The notes: a model not told the origin generated them from the sequence alone. A stretch of DNA of 64,000 nt from JAEMQF01 sp963850525 (GCA_963850525.1 CAWKLQ010000012.1:1-64000); one strand, 5' to 3'. Numbered from the stretch's first letter, positions 44,319 to 54,536 are shown. Numbers and translations: made by a program.

Positions 44319-46523
44319 TCAGGGCTGAAACCCCGCCACGCCCATTTGCCACAGCAAGAACGCATACATGTCGGCGCGTTCTTCGAATTGCTGTGTCTTC
44401 GTGCTGCCTACGCCGTGGCCGGCGTCGAAGTCCAGCCGCATCAACACCGGCTTGCCGCTGGTCGTGGCGGCCATGAGGCGCGCGGCGGTTTTGGTGCTTT
44501 GCCAGACTTCGACACGCGGGTCGTTCACGCCGTGTGTCAACAGCACGGCGGGGTAAGCTGCCGGCCGCGTGTTGGCGTAGGTGCTCATCGCCAGCAAGGC
44601 CTTGAAGCCCGCCTCGGTTTTTGCGCTACCGAACTCTGGAATGTTGGGCACGCCGTTGGGCGTGGTCTCGAAGCGCAGCGAGTCGAGCGCGCCGACCGCC
44701 GGAATCACCGCGGCAAACAAGTCGGGCCGCTCCGTCATTGCGCGGCCCACCAAGATGCCACCGGCACTGCCGCCGAGAATTCCCAGCTTGCTCGGCTGCG
44801 TGTACTTTTGCGCGATCAGGTATTCGGCGCAAGCGATGAAGTCTTTCCAGGTGTTGGGCTTGGTCGATTGAAAGCCCGCCTTGTACCAATCTTGCCCATA
44901 GACGCTGCTGCCGCGCGGGTTCGCCACTGCGAATACGCCGCCCGCATCGAGCCACGCCAGGCGGCCGATGCTGAAAAACGGCTCTTCCGTGATCCCGTAA
45001 CTCGCATAGCCATAGAGCAGCGTCGGGTGGCTGGCGTCGAGCACAACGCCTTTGCGGTGGATGATGGAAAGCGGCACCATCGCGCCGTCATGGCTCTTCA
45101 CCTTGACTTCCGTGGCCACGATGTCGGCCGGCGCGTCGAACGGCCCTGCGGGCTGCAACGCGGTGTTGCTGACGCTGCCGTCGGCCGCGACTGTGAACAC
45201 TTGGCGCGCGCGGGTCCAGCTTTGCAACTCCAGAACCAGCCCGGGCAGGCGCGGGTCGGCGGTGGCGACGCCCTCGCCGGTGAGTTCGAACGAGCCTTGC
45301 ACTGGCAGCGCCACTTCGACAGGGCTTGCCGTGGCGCTGTAGGCGCGCTTGTACAAGCGCTTGACGTTGCCGTCGCGCGTTTCGATGTACAGCGCGTCGG
45401 CTGCGGCGACGACGTTGACGACAACGCGCTCCGACTCCGCCACGATCTCCTTGGCCGCGGCCATGTCCGGCGCGTCCAGGTTCAGCGCCAGCACGCGCGA
45501 ACGCGAAGCGCCTTTGTAGCTCACCATGTACAAGGTGTTGTCGAAGTACGCGACGCCGGTCACCGCGTGCGCAGCGCTGACCACGCGCTGCCACTTCGGC
45601 TTGCCGGCGAGCAACGACTTCTGCGACGCGATGAACAGGCCGAGTTCGCGCTGCGTGCCGTTCACGGCGTACCCCAGGGCCCAGCGTCCGTCGTGTGTCA
45701 GGCCCACAAACGGCAGCTCGGCCGCGCCGATGTCCAGGCCTTGCGTCGCCGTGCCGAACACTGGCCGCGCCGAGCTGAGGGGATTGCCGACTTTGAGGAG
45801 ATAGGTCTGGCTGTGCTGGTATTTCTGCGTCTCGGCCATGCCTTTGCCGAGCGCCTGCAAACGCGTGAACACCAGCGACTTGCTGTCAGGCGTCCAGTCG
45901 ACACCGCCGAAATCGGCGCGCGTGATCGGGGCGCCGATGGCCTTTCCAGTGCGCGCGTTCAATACGCTCAGGGTCGCCGCTTCCGAACCCTGTTGGGACA
46001 CGCCCACTGCCACCAGGCTGCCGTCGGGCGAAGGGCTGTACCAGTTGATGGCGTGCGGCTTGCGCGTGCGCTTTTCGAGTAGGCCCGGGTCGAACAGCAC
46101 CTTGTCTTTGCCGGTCAGGCCCTGGCGCATCGTCAGTTTGAACTGGTTGTCAGCGACGCCGCGGCGCTCCATGAAGTAAACCTCGCCGGCAACACGCCTG
46201 ACTTGCGTCACGCGGTCCGAGACCGAGGCGTCGTAGCGCACGATGTTGTCGAGCAGCTTCTTGCGACCTGGAATCCGGTCGAGCGTGGCGCGCGCGTGGG
46301 CACTGTGCGCTTTCATCCAGGAGGCGACTTCCGGATCGGCCTTGTTTTCGAAGTGTCGATAAGGGTCGTCGACCTTTTCGCCGAAATAGATGTCGGAGAC
46401 ATTGTGAACCGCGGCCACGGGCGGCGCCTTACTTTGCGCCACGCTGGTTGAAGCCGTCGAAAACGCCGCCACGCAAACCAGCGCGCCAACGGTGAAACGA
46501 ACATGGCTGAGGAAGGGTCTCAT
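44319..46523 (-). CDS. Prolyl oligopeptidase family serine peptidase
   Basis: 734 residues from MRPFLSHVRF at 46523. A signal peptide is present (VGALVCVAAFSTASTSVAQ). The beta-propeller begins YFGEKVDDPYRHFENKADPEV. The C-terminal peptidase domain has the nucleophile loop GGSAGGILVG, TNGVPN-like TTPNGVPNIPEFG, an acid in HGVNDPRV and the His in DAGHGVG: a complete catalytic triad. Exported member of the S9A family, cutting short proline-containing peptides. It faces the DUF167 gene tail to tail. Confidence 0.92.
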   Translation of the reverse strand: MRPFLSHVRFTVGALVCVAAFSTASTSVAQSKAPPVAAVHNVSDIYFGEKVDDPYRHFENKADPEVASWMKAHSAHARATLDRIPGRKKLLDNIVRYDASVSDRVTQVRRVAGEVYFMERRGVADNQFKLTMRQGLTGKDKVLFDPGLLEKRTRKPHAINWYSPSPDGSLVAVGVSQQGSEAATLSVLNARTGKAIGAPITRADFGGVDWTPDSKSLVFTRLQALGKGMAETQKYQHSQTYLLKVGNPLSSARPVFGTATQGLDIGAAELPFVGLTHDGRWALGYAVNGTQRELGLFIASQKSLLAGKPKWQRVVSAAHAVTGVAYFDNTLYMVSYKGASRSRVLALNLDAPDMAAAKEIVAESERVVVNVVAAADALYIETRDGNVKRLYKRAYSATASPVEVALPVQGSFELTGEGVATADPRLPGLVLELQSWTRARQVFTVAADGSVSNTALQPAGPFDAPADIVATEVKVKSHDGAMVPLSIIHRKGVVLDASHPTLLYGYASYGITEEPFFSIGRLAWLDAGGVFAVANPRGSSVYGQDWYKAGFQSTKPNTWKDFIACAEYLIAQKYTQPSKLGILGGSAGGILVGRAMTERPDLFAAVIPAVGALDSLRFETTPNGVPNIPEFGSAKTEAGFKALLAMSTYANTRPAAYPAVLLTHGVNDPRVEVWQSTKTAARLMAATTSGKPVLMRLDFDAGHGVGSTKTQQFEERADMYAFLLWQMGVAGFQP

Positions 46524-46684
46524 GCGAAGTGCTCCTGTGCGGCCCAGTGGGCCCGGGGACGGCGAGGCGCGCATTTTCACCCCGTTCGCACACGCTGATT
46601 CGCACGAGATGCGCCCGCCAAGGGTTAACGCCGAATCTCGGCTCGGCGGCGCTCGGGTCTACTGGCGCACCCAAGTGAATCGCC

Positions 46685-48013
46685 ATGCCGGACCCCAACC
46701 TCGACCCCTCGCGAATGCCGCCCTCCCTGTGGGCGGCCACCGCGGCCGCGGCGCCCCTGACGCAAGCGCTTGCTGAAGGCGAGCATGTTGCCGAGCTGCT
46801 CGTTGTGGGCGGCGGCTTCAGCGGCCTCTGCGCCGCGCTCGCCGGCGCGCAGCGCGGCGCCAGTGTGATGTTGCTCGAGGCCGCCGAGATCGGCTGGGGC
46901 GCCTCGGGGCGCAACAACGGCCAGGTGATCCCGACGCTGACGCGCGCCGACCCCGACATCCTCGTGCGCGAGTTCGGCGCGCAGCATGGCGAAGCGCTGG
47001 TCGGCTTGCTGCGCGATTCCGCAAACGCCGTGTTCGAGCGGATCCGCGAATTCGGCATCGAGTGCGAGGCCGTGCAGAACGGCTGGGTGCAACCGGCCCA
47101 CCGAACCAGCCGCCTGACGCTGGCACGATCCCGCCACGATCAATGGAAGAAACGCGGCGCGCCTGTAGAGATGCTGAGCCGCGAGCAAGTTGCCGCCGTC
47201 ACGGGTTCGAACTTCTGGCACGGCGGCTGGCAGAACCGGTCCGGGGGGCACATCAACCCGCTCGGGTTTGCGCGCGGCCTGGCGCGCGCGGCGCTCGCGT
47301 CGGGCGTGCGGGTGCACACCCGGGCGCCCGTGATCGGCCTCGAGCGCCGCGGCGAGGATTGGCTCGCGCGTGTGGGCAAATCCACGACCATCAAGGCACG
47401 CCGCGTGATTCTTGCCACGCATGGCTACACCGGGCTCAGCGCGGCGTCGCCCTGGCCCGGCCTGGCGCAATGCTTCGTGCCGATGCGTGCCTACCAGATG
47501 GCCACACAGCCCCTGCCTGAGACCTTGCGCGCCAGCATCTTGCCCGGCAACCACGCCATGTCCGACACCCAGGCCGACCTGCACTTCGCGCGGCTCGACG
47601 CACGCGGGCGCCTGGTCAGCGGCGGCGCGCTGATCTTCGCGGCGAACTGGGACGCGCGCCTGCGCGAGCGCATCGGGCAGCGCCTGCTGAAGCTCTATCC
47701 GCAATTGGGCGAGCTCGGGGGTGGCCTGCGCTTTGAGCATTTGTGGCACGGCACTTTCGCCACCACGCCGGACCAGTTGCCGCGCTTTCACCGCCTGGCT
47801 GACGGGCTCTACACGTGGCTCGGCTGCAACGGCCGCGGCGTGGCCTTCGCCACCGCTCTCGGCCCGGTGCTCGCCGATGCGGCGCTCGGCCCGAACGGCA
47901 AGCACATCGCGTTGCCGTTCGAGGCGCCACGCCGGATTCTTGCGCATGCCCTGGTCAAGCGCATCGCGATAGCGGCGATGGCGTTGTTTCGCTGGCGCGA
48001 TGGGCGGGATTGA
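46685..48013 (+). CDS. FAD-dependent oxidoreductase (DAO family, PuuB-like)
   Basis: 442 residues. The FAD-binding motif GGGFSGL is at 42-48 and the flavin-site segment is IGWGASGRNNGQVIPTL. KARRVILATHGY and WPGLAQCFVPMRAYQMAT are typical of the gamma-glutamylputrescine oxidase and related amine oxidase group. The C-terminal WLGCNGRGVAFATALGP closes the FAD domain. It probably oxidises an amine or amino acid. No polyamine genes are near it. 71 bases to the gluconokinase start. Confidence 0.88.
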   Translation: MPDPNLDPSRMPPSLWAATAAAAPLTQALAEGEHVAELLVVGGGFSGLCAALAGAQRGASVMLLEAAEIGWGASGRNNGQVIPTLTRADPDILVREFGAQHGEALVGLLRDSANAVFERIREFGIECEAVQNGWVQPAHRTSRLTLARSRHDQWKKRGAPVEMLSREQVAAVTGSNFWHGGWQNRSGGHINPLGFARGLARAALASGVRVHTRAPVIGLERRGEDWLARVGKSTTIKARRVILATHGYTGLSAASPWPGLAQCFVPMRAYQMATQPLPETLRASILPGNHAMSDTQADLHFARLDARGRLVSGGALIFAANWDARLRERIGQRLLKLYPQLGELGGGLRFEHLWHGTFATTPDQLPRFHRLADGLYTWLGCNGRGVAFATALGPVLADAALGPNGKHIALPFEAPRRILAHALVKRIAIAAMALFRWRDGRD

Positions 48014-48084
48014 GTGAGCCGCAAGGTGTGCGAAGCAAGCGCTGGCGCTGGCCGCGCCGGCGCCGCGGTGAGGACAGGCTGACG

Positions 48085-48639
48085 GTGGGCTGCTGTGTGG
48101 TCGTCATGGGCGTCTCCGGCTGCGGCAAGTCGAGCCTTGGCGCCGCCGTGAGTGCCGAGCTGGGGCTGCCGCTCGTCGAGGGCGACGACCACCACTCGCA
48201 GAGCAACCGCGCGACGATGCAGCGCGGCATTGCGCTGACCGACGCCGACCGCCTCGAGTGGCTGAACACGCTCGCCGGCGTGCTCGAGTCGCACCCCGCC
48301 GGTGTCATCATGACCTGCTCGGCCTTGAAGCGGGCTTATCGAGATCGCTTGCGCAGGGCGTCGCCGGGTCTGCGTTTCGTGTTCATGGACTTGAACGAGG
48401 CGCAGGCTCAGCAGCGCGTCGAGGCACGTGCGGGCGGCCACTTCTTCCCGCCCCGCCTCGTCGCGAGCCAGTTTGCGACGCTGGAGCCGCCGATCGGCGA
48501 AATGGGCGTGCTGCGTGTGGACGCATGCGCGCCGCTTGCCGATTTGACAGCTCAGGTCGCGCAGTGGCTGTCGGCGGGGGGAGCAGCTGTCATCCCGGCG
48601 AACGCCAGGCGAAGGCCGGGATCCAGGAGAGTGCGCTGA
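48085..48639 (+). CDS. gntK: Gluconokinase
   Basis: 184 residues from a GTG at 48085. The P-loop GVSGCGKSSLG, the EGDDHHSQSNRATM substrate motif and LTDADRLEWL, then MTCSALKRAYRDRLR, are diagnostic of gluconokinase (ATP + D-gluconate to 6-phosphogluconate). The last 18 or so residues (AVIPANARRRPG and beyond) are encoded by the palindromic repeat at 48589-48668, so the original stop has probably been replaced. The catalytic part is complete. Confidence 0.87.
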   Translation: MGCCVVVMGVSGCGKSSLGAAVSAELGLPLVEGDDHHSQSNRATMQRGIALTDADRLEWLNTLAGVLESHPAGVIMTCSALKRAYRDRLRRASPGLRFVFMDLNEAQAQQRVEARAGGHFFPPRLVASQFATLEPPIGEMGVLRVDACAPLADLTAQVAQWLSAGGAAVIPANARRRPGSRRVR

Positions 48640-48668
48640 CGCTGGATCCCGGTGTGCGCCGGGATGAC
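48589..48668. repeat. Dispersed palindromic repeat (copy 1)
   Basis: Outer arms GTCATCCCGGCG (48589-48600) and CGCCGGGATGAC (48657-48668) are exact reverse complements. Inner arms CCGGGATCCAG (48616-48626) and CTGGATCCCGG (48642-48652) form a second hairpin. The same ends and inner GGATCC cores recur in the element at 63473-63555. The left half is translated as the tail of gluconokinase. Confidence 0.85.
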
Positions 48669-48780
48669 GTGCAGGGGGCCGCGGAGCCTGTGCAGCATGA
48701 CTGGCGCGAATCCGGATAGGCGAAGCCCAATTTCTCGGGCACCATGGATCGGTCTGAGCAGAAGACCCGAAGGAGACACC

Positions 48781-49797
48781 ATGGCCGCCACCGACCTTCG
48801 CTCTCGGCGCCAATTGCTTGCCGTGGCCGCGGCCATGGCGGCGTGGCCGTCTGCGCGTGCGCAGACGAGCGAGATCAAACCCGCCACGCGCGCCGCGGGC
48901 GACTGGCCCAGCAAGCCGATACGCATCGTCGTGGCCTTTCCGCCCGGTGGCCTGACCGACGCCTATGCGCGGCTGTACGCCGAACACCTGACGGCCAAAT
49001 TCGGCGTCACTGCCGTCGTCGACAACAAGCCCGGCGCCGGTGCCATCATCGGCATCGACGCCGTCGCCAAGTCCCCGCCCGATGGCTACACGCTGCTGAT
49101 GACCACCTCCGGCACGGTGTGGCAGAACCGCGTGCTGTACACCAAACTGCCCTACAACCTGGACAAGGACATCGTGCCGGTGGCACTGTTCCCTTCGGGC
49201 CCGCTGGTGGTGGGCGTGCCCGAGAAGTTGGGCATCAACAGCTACCGGGAATTGATCGCTTATGCCAAGACCAACGACATCAACATGGGCAGCTACGCGC
49301 CCGGTTCTTACCCGCAGATGGTGGCCGACCAGGCGAACCGCAACGAAGGCACAAGAATCGTCACCATCAACTACAAGGGCGAGTCGCCGATGTGGATCGA
49401 CGTCGCGTCAGGCCAGGTGCAGGTGGCGATTGGCAGTTTTCAGGCCTTCAACAGCGTGGCCTCGCGCGGCGTGAAAGCGATCGGCGTGACCGGCTCCTAC
49501 CGCAGCCCGAAGCTGCCCGATGTGCCCACGCTGGTGGAGCAAGGCGTGCCAGGCCGGTTGGTTCAGCTCGAGGGTGGCCTGCCGCTGATGGCCCCGGCGG
49601 GCACGCCCGAGGCGGTGCTGCGTGCGCTGAGCCAGGTGGTGGTAGAAGGCGCCGACACCGAAAGGGCGGCCCGCTTGCGCGAAACCTTTGCCATACCCAA
49701 CAAGCCGAAGAACCTGGCCGAGACGCGTGCCGATTGGGCGCGCGACGTGCCGGTGTGGATCAAGCTGGCTGTGGACCTGGGGATCAAACTGGACTGA
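48781..49797 (+). CDS. Bug/TctC family tripartite tricarboxylate receptor
   Basis: 338 residues. A leader with paired arginines (RSRRQLLAVAAAMAAWPSARA) could be exported by Tat or Sec. The mature part begins PIRIVVAFPPGGLTDAYAR, VDNKPGAGAIIGIDAVAKSPPDGYTLL, both Bug-specific. The ATG follows AAGGAGA. Orphan receptor like the one at 33708. Ligand unknown. Confidence 0.9.
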   Translation: MAATDLRSRRQLLAVAAAMAAWPSARAQTSEIKPATRAAGDWPSKPIRIVVAFPPGGLTDAYARLYAEHLTAKFGVTAVVDNKPGAGAIIGIDAVAKSPPDGYTLLMTTSGTVWQNRVLYTKLPYNLDKDIVPVALFPSGPLVVGVPEKLGINSYRELIAYAKTNDINMGSYAPGSYPQMVADQANRNEGTRIVTINYKGESPMWIDVASGQVQVAIGSFQAFNSVASRGVKAIGVTGSYRSPKLPDVPTLVEQGVPGRLVQLEGGLPLMAPAGTPEAVLRALSQVVVEGADTERAARLRETFAIPNKPKNLAETRADWARDVPVWIKLAVDLGIKLD

Positions 49798-49825
49798 GCG
49801 ATTTCGGGCGCACCGATTGCACCGC

Positions 49826-50834
49826 TCATTCGGCGGATGCAGCGGCGGCCAGGTTCAACAGAACACGCCCGCCAGCACCCCGCTCCACCTGTTCGTGGGC
49901 CAGCGCGATGTCCTGCAACGGCAGCCGCGCTGCGATGGCCGCGCGCAGGCGACCTTCGAGCAGCGCGGCCGTCAGCTCGCGCGCGGCCTCTGCCTTGACC
50001 GCCGGCGGGAAGTCGTCGCTTCCCAGCAGGCGCAGCGAGACGTCGGCGAAGGCCAGCGTCCAGTAGGGGATGTCGGGGCGGTCGGTGGACGAGTAGTAAG
50101 CGCTGATCACGCCGCCGGTCGCCATGACATTGGCGTTGACGTCGATGTGCGCGGCGAAGTCGACCTCGGCGACGCGATGCACACCCTCGGGGGCGGCTTG
50201 GCGAATCTGCTCCACGAGTGCCGGGTCGTCGGCGAGCCAGGCCGCGGCGGCACCCATCGCCCGCACGGAGGGCAACTGTTCCGCACGGCGCACCACGGCG
50301 AGCACGCGCGCGCCGGCACGGTGGGCCAGCTGCAGGGCCACCGCGCCCACGCCCGATGCGGCGCCCCACACCAGCACGTTGAGCCCGGCCACCGGGCCGG
50401 CGGCAAACACCGCGCGGTGGCCGGTGATGCCGGCGATGCCCAGGCACGCAGCCTGTTCGAGGAGCGAAGTTTGCGAACTCGCCGCCGCGGGCAGGGGCAC
50501 GGCGAGCTCAGCGGGCACGACGACGTGTTCGGCTGCGGTGCCGAAGGCTCGATAGGACTGGGCGCCGTAGCACCAGACCGTCTCGCCGACACGAGCCGCC
50601 GGCACGCGTGCCTACCGCGTCGATGACGCCTGCGCCGTCGCTGTGTGGCGCGACGCGCGGGAACGGCATCGGCGAACCTAACCAGCCGCTGCGCTTCTTC
50701 ACGTCGCCGGGGTTGATTCCGGAGAAGGCCAGTCGGATTCGCACTTCGCCTGCGCCGGGCTCGGGGGTGGGCATGTCGCCCACCGTCAGAACCTCGCGCG
50801 CCGGCCCTCTTCGCACAAACCAGGCTGCTCGCAT
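49826..50834 (-). pseudogene. Quinone oxidoreductase-like zinc-free alcohol dehydrogenase family protein, frameshifted
   Basis: MDR superfamily. The N-terminal GroES-like domain begins at 50834 (MRAAWFVRRGPAREVLTVGD, then SGINPGDVKKRSGW, PHSDGAGVIDAVG). A single indel near 50606 separates it from the rest in another frame, VGETVWCYGAQSYR. The Rossmann part follows with VLVWGAASGVGAVALQLA. C-terminal LQDIALAHEQVERGAGGRVLLNL is complete. One base change of length would restore about 335 residues, the normal size. It converges on the Bug gene, with 28 bases between the stops. Confidence 0.8.
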
Positions 50835-51086
50835 GATGGGCCCATCGCTGCACGGGGGTGGCGAGGTCGGCGGGTCGTTCACGCCCACCAGCTTGCCGAA
50901 GACACGATTGTGTTCGAGATCCGCATGAGCCCGCGGGATGTCGGCGTGCCCGCCAGTTCCTTCGCGGCGTCCACGCCTTTGGGCGCGATCGCGCGCACCG
51001 GCGCGCGCGACCAGCAAGCCTCGCCTGCAACGCCCTCAGCCCGCTCAGCCCTCACGCGCCGCTGGCGCAGAAGCGCAACCTGACTT

Positions 51087-51836
51087 TCACGCCGCCGGCA
51101 CGGCGTGCCCCGCTCCCCCCAGATAAGCATCGCGCACGCGCGGGTCCTCGCGCAACTGCGCGGCCGGACCCTGCAGTACAAAACGCCCGCCCTCCATCAC
51201 ATGCGCGTAGTCCGCCACCTTGAGCGCGCCGCGCACGTTCTGTTCGACGAGCAGGATCGCCGTGCCGGCTTCGCGAATGCGCGCGATCAGCTCAAAAATC
51301 TGCTGAACGATCTTCGGCGCCAGGCCGAGCGACGGCTCGTCGAGCAGCAGCAGGCGCGGCCGGCTCATCAGCGCGCGGCCGATGCAGAGCATTTGCTGCT
51401 CGCCGCCGGAGAGCGACCCCGCCTGCTGGTTGATGCGCTGCGCGAGGATGGGAAAGTGCTGCAAGACGCTTTGCAGCGTCGCGTCGAACTGCGACCGCGA
51501 ATTCGCGCCAAAGCCGAGCACGAGGTTCTCGCGCACGCTCATGTTGGAAAAAATCTGCCGGCCTTCGGGCGCCTGCGCCAATCCCTTGGCGACGATCCGG
51601 TGCGGCGCCAGGTTGCTGATGAGCTGACTCGCGAAGTGGATCGTTCCCGAATCGGCGCGGTAGACGCCCGAGATGGCCCGCATCAGCGTCGTCTTGCCCA
51701 CGCCGTTGGCGCCCAGCACGGTGATCACGCCGCGTTCGGGAACGACCAGGTTCACGTCGCTGAGGATTTGCTGAATCCCCATGCGCACGCCCAGGCCCTC
51801 GATGCGCAGCAGCGGCGCTTCTTGCGTCGCACTCAT
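51087..51836 (-). CDS. Liv-type ABC transporter ATP-binding protein (LivF-like)
   Basis: 249 residues. Walker A GANGVGKTT, signature SLSGGEQQMLCIGRAL, Walker B LLLLDEPSLGLAP. ATG at 51836 overlaps the livG stop (ATGA). Last gene of a second Liv operon on the minus strand. Confidence 0.92.
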   Translation of the reverse strand: MSATQEAPLLRIEGLGVRMGIQQILSDVNLVVPERGVITVLGANGVGKTTLMRAISGVYRADSGTIHFASQLISNLAPHRIVAKGLAQAPEGRQIFSNMSVRENLVLGFGANSRSQFDATLQSVLQHFPILAQRINQQAGSLSGGEQQMLCIGRALMSRPRLLLLDEPSLGLAPKIVQQIFELIARIREAGTAILLVEQNVRGALKVADYAHVMEGGRFVLQGPAAQLREDPRVRDAYLGGAGHAVPAA

Positions 51837-52621
51837 GCGTCGCCTGTCCCGAGGTAGGCGTCGAGCACGACCGGGTCTTTTTGCACCACGGCGGCGGGTG
51901 CGTCGGCGATCTTGCGCCCGAAGGCGAGCACGATGACGCGGCTGCACACGCGCATCACGAGACCCATGTCGTGTTCGACGAGGATGATCGTCAGGCCCTC
52001 GTCGCGCAGACGCTCGATGAACGCGGCGAGTTCGGCGGTTTCGCTGGTGTTCAGTCCCGCGGCGGGCTCGTCGAAGATGAGCAGCTTGGGGTCGCCGGCG
52101 AGCGCGCGCGCGATTTCGAGCATCTTGCGTTTGCCGTACGAAAGGTTGGCGGCAAGCTGATCGGCGTAAGCGCTGAGTCCCACCTTGTCGAGCATGCGCG
52201 AGCTCATGTCGCCGATCGCCGCGGCGCGCGTTCGGCCCTGCGGCGCAAATGCGTCGCGCAGGGCGATGCGGCCGATGGCTCCGACCGAGACGTTGTCGAA
52301 CACCGTCATGTTCGGGAAGATGCGCAAGTTCTGGAAGGTGCGGCCCACACCGAGGCGCGCCACTTCGAACGGGCGTTTGCCCGTAATCACCTGGCCCTCG
52401 AAGCGCACCTCGCCCGCCGAGGGCGGCGTGACGCCCGAGATCAGGTTGAACAGCGTCGTCTTGCCGGCGCCGTTGGGGCCGATCAGGCCGACCAGTTCGC
52501 CGCGCTGCACTTGCGCCGACACGTCGTCGACGGCGACCAGCCCGCCGAAGCGCCGGGTCACGCCGCGCAGCTCCAGCAGCGGCGCGGGCGTCGTGTAAGC
52601 CTGAGGCGCGGCGCTCACCAT
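51833..52621 (-). CDS. Liv-type ABC transporter ATP-binding protein (LivG-like)
   Basis: 262 residues. Walker A GPNGAGKTT, LSYGKRKMLEIARAL in place of the LSGG helix, Walker B LLIFDEPAAGLN. ATG at 52621 lies inside the end of livM, overlapping its stop by 7 bases. Second ATPase of the set. Confidence 0.92.
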   Translation of the reverse strand: MVSAAPQAYTTPAPLLELRGVTRRFGGLVAVDDVSAQVQRGELVGLIGPNGAGKTTLFNLISGVTPPSAGEVRFEGQVITGKRPFEVARLGVGRTFQNLRIFPNMTVFDNVSVGAIGRIALRDAFAPQGRTRAAAIGDMSSRMLDKVGLSAYADQLAANLSYGKRKMLEIARALAGDPKLLIFDEPAAGLNTSETAELAAFIERLRDEGLTIILVEHDMGLVMRVCSRVIVLAFGRKIADAPAAVVQKDPVVLDAYLGTGDA

Positions 52622-53625
52622 GCGTTTCGCCCAGGCGCGGCACCTCGCGCTGGGCGCCATTGGCGGCGCATCAGGTCGAGTGCCGAGACTTCGCCGACCA
52701 GCCCCTTGGGCAGGAACAGGATCGACAGCAGCAGCACCGCGCCGACGACGATCATGCGGTAGCTGCCCAGATCGCGCAGCAGTTCGGGCAGGACCGAGAG
52801 CAACACCGCGCCGACGATGGAACCGTAGATGCTGCCCAGGCCGCCGACGACGACCATCGACAGGATCAGGATCGATTCGCCGAAGCGAAAACTCTCAGGC
52901 CCGATGTAGCCGGTGCTGTGCGCAAACAGCGCGCCGGCGACGCCGGCGAGAAAACACGCGACGCCGAAGCTTTCGAGCTTGAGGCGCGCGACGTCGATGC
53001 CCATCGCGTCGGCGCAGGCGTCGTCCTCGCGCAACGCGCGCAGCGAGTTGCCGTAGTAGGAGTGCACGATGCGGTGCGTGACCCACAGCGCGGCGAGCAT
53101 CACGAGCGCGGTGACGCACAGGCTCACCCAGGTATTGCTGTACCCGAACACGCTGATCGAGGGGATGCTGCGAATGCCCATCGGCCCACGCGTGAAGCCG
53201 ACCCAATTGAGCATCGTGACGTAGAGAATTTCGCCGATGCCCAGCGTCGCCACGGCGAAGTAGATGCTGGTCAGGCGCATCGTCGGCAGTGCGACCAGCG
53301 CACCGATGAGCGCGGCCACCGCACCGGCGGCGGGGATGGTGAAGACGATCGGCCAGCCCCAGGCGGTGGACAACAACGCCGCCGCATACGCGCCCACGCC
53401 GAAAAAGCCTGCATGCCCCAGGCTCAGCAGGCCGGCCGAACCGGTGATGAGGTTCATGCTCGCCGCGAGGATCACGAAAATCATCGTCGTGATCGCGATC
53501 TGGTTGAAGTAGCTCGACTTGACGAGCGCAAGCCCGACGAGCAGGGCGAGCAGCGCCGCCATGAGGATCAGATTCAAGCGCGAATTCCCACGCCGTGTCT
53601 GGAGCGAATTCAGGGGCGAATTCAC
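52615..53625 (-). CDS. Liv-type ABC transporter permease (LivM-like)
   Basis: 336 residues, GTG start at 53625 overlapping the livH stop (GTGA). GSAGLLSLGHAGFFGVGAYAAAL is the LivM hallmark. About nine membrane helices. The N-terminal 20 residues are hydrophilic and cytoplasmic. It forms the channel with livH. Confidence 0.92.
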   Translation of the reverse strand: MNSPLNSLQTRRGNSRLNLILMAALLALLVGLALVKSSYFNQIAITTMIFVILAASMNLITGSAGLLSLGHAGFFGVGAYAAALLSTAWGWPIVFTIPAAGAVAALIGALVALPTMRLTSIYFAVATLGIGEILYVTMLNWVGFTRGPMGIRSIPSISVFGYSNTWVSLCVTALVMLAALWVTHRIVHSYYGNSLRALREDDACADAMGIDVARLKLESFGVACFLAGVAGALFAHSTGYIGPESFRFGESILILSMVVVGGLGSIYGSIVGAVLLSVLPELLRDLGSYRMIVVGAVLLLSILFLPKGLVGEVSALDLMRRQWRPARGAAPGRNAW

Positions 53626-54536
53626 ATCTTCTCGCGCTTGAACCCGAACAAGCCGGAGGGGAAGAACCACAGCGTGAGCAGCAGGAACGAGTACGAGACG
53701 AGCGCCTTCCAGCCGTCGGAGAAATACTGCGTTGCGACCGACTCCGACACACCGAGGATCAGCGCGCACACGACAGCGCCGGGAATGCTGGAAAGGCCAC
53801 CCATCACCATCGCGACGAACGCCTTCACGCCCGGCTCGAAACCCATCTGCGGGAAGATCGCGCCCTGGTAAAGGCCGACCATGATGCCGGCGATCGCGCC
53901 GAGCATCGAGCCGACGACGAAGGTGGCGATGATGGTGCAATCGGTGTCGATGCCGACGAATTGCGCGCCGAGCACGTTGTTCGAGACGGCGCGAATCGAC
54001 AGGCCGATTCGGGTGCGGTACAGAATGAACTGCAAGGCCACCAACATCACGAGCGACAGGCCGAAGATGATGAGGTTGCCATCGGTGATCGTCACGGGGC
54101 CGAGCTGGATCGGCGTTTGCAGCAGGTAGGCCTGGTCGATCGTCTGCATTTCGCCCGACAGCTTCAGCTCGAGTAACTCCCGCACGATGATCGACACCGC
54201 GAGCGACGACAGCAGCGTCGCCTCCCGCATCGCCTTCGATTTGAGCGTCGCCTCGTCGCGAAAGCGCCGAAACGGCTTGAATGCGATGCGTTCGAGCACG
54301 TAGCCCGTGAACCCGCCCGAAAGCAGCACCAGCACGAGCAACAGCCACAGCGGCGGTTTCAGCGACGTGATCAGCAGCAGGCCGGCAAACGCGCCAAGCG
54401 AGTAGACCTCGCCATGCGCGAAGTTGACGACGTTGAGCACGCCGAAGATCAGCGTGAAGCCGATCGCCATGAGCGCGTAGACCAGGCCGATCGACAAGCC
54501 GTTCACCACCTGCTGCAGCAGGACTGTGCCGTCCAT
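53622..54536 (-). CDS. Liv-type ABC transporter permease (LivH-like)
   Basis: 304 residues. LQQVVNGLSIGLVYALMAIGFTLIFGVLNVVNFAHGEVY is the LivH opening (key part NVVNFAHGE). A late GAIFPQMGFEPGVKAFVAMVMGGLSSIPGA segment carries the EAA-like loop. 77 bases to livK. Confidence 0.92.
   Translation of the reverse strand: MDGTVLLQQVVNGLSIGLVYALMAIGFTLIFGVLNVVNFAHGEVYSLGAFAGLLLITSLKPPLWLLLVLVLLSGGFTGYVLERIAFKPFRRFRDEATLKSKAMREATLLSSLAVSIIVRELLELKLSGEMQTIDQAYLLQTPIQLGPVTITDGNLIIFGLSLVMLVALQFILYRTRIGLSIRAVSNNVLGAQFVGIDTDCTIIATFVVGSMLGAIAGIMVGLYQGAIFPQMGFEPGVKAFVAMVMGGLSSIPGAVVCALILGVSESVATQYFSDGWKALVSYSFLLLTLWFFPSGLFGFKREKM

Noticed and set aside
50835..51086. Open frames on both strands between the quinone oxidoreductase and the livF gene
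   Set aside because: No motif, start signal or homology could be seen; 252 bases left unannotated.
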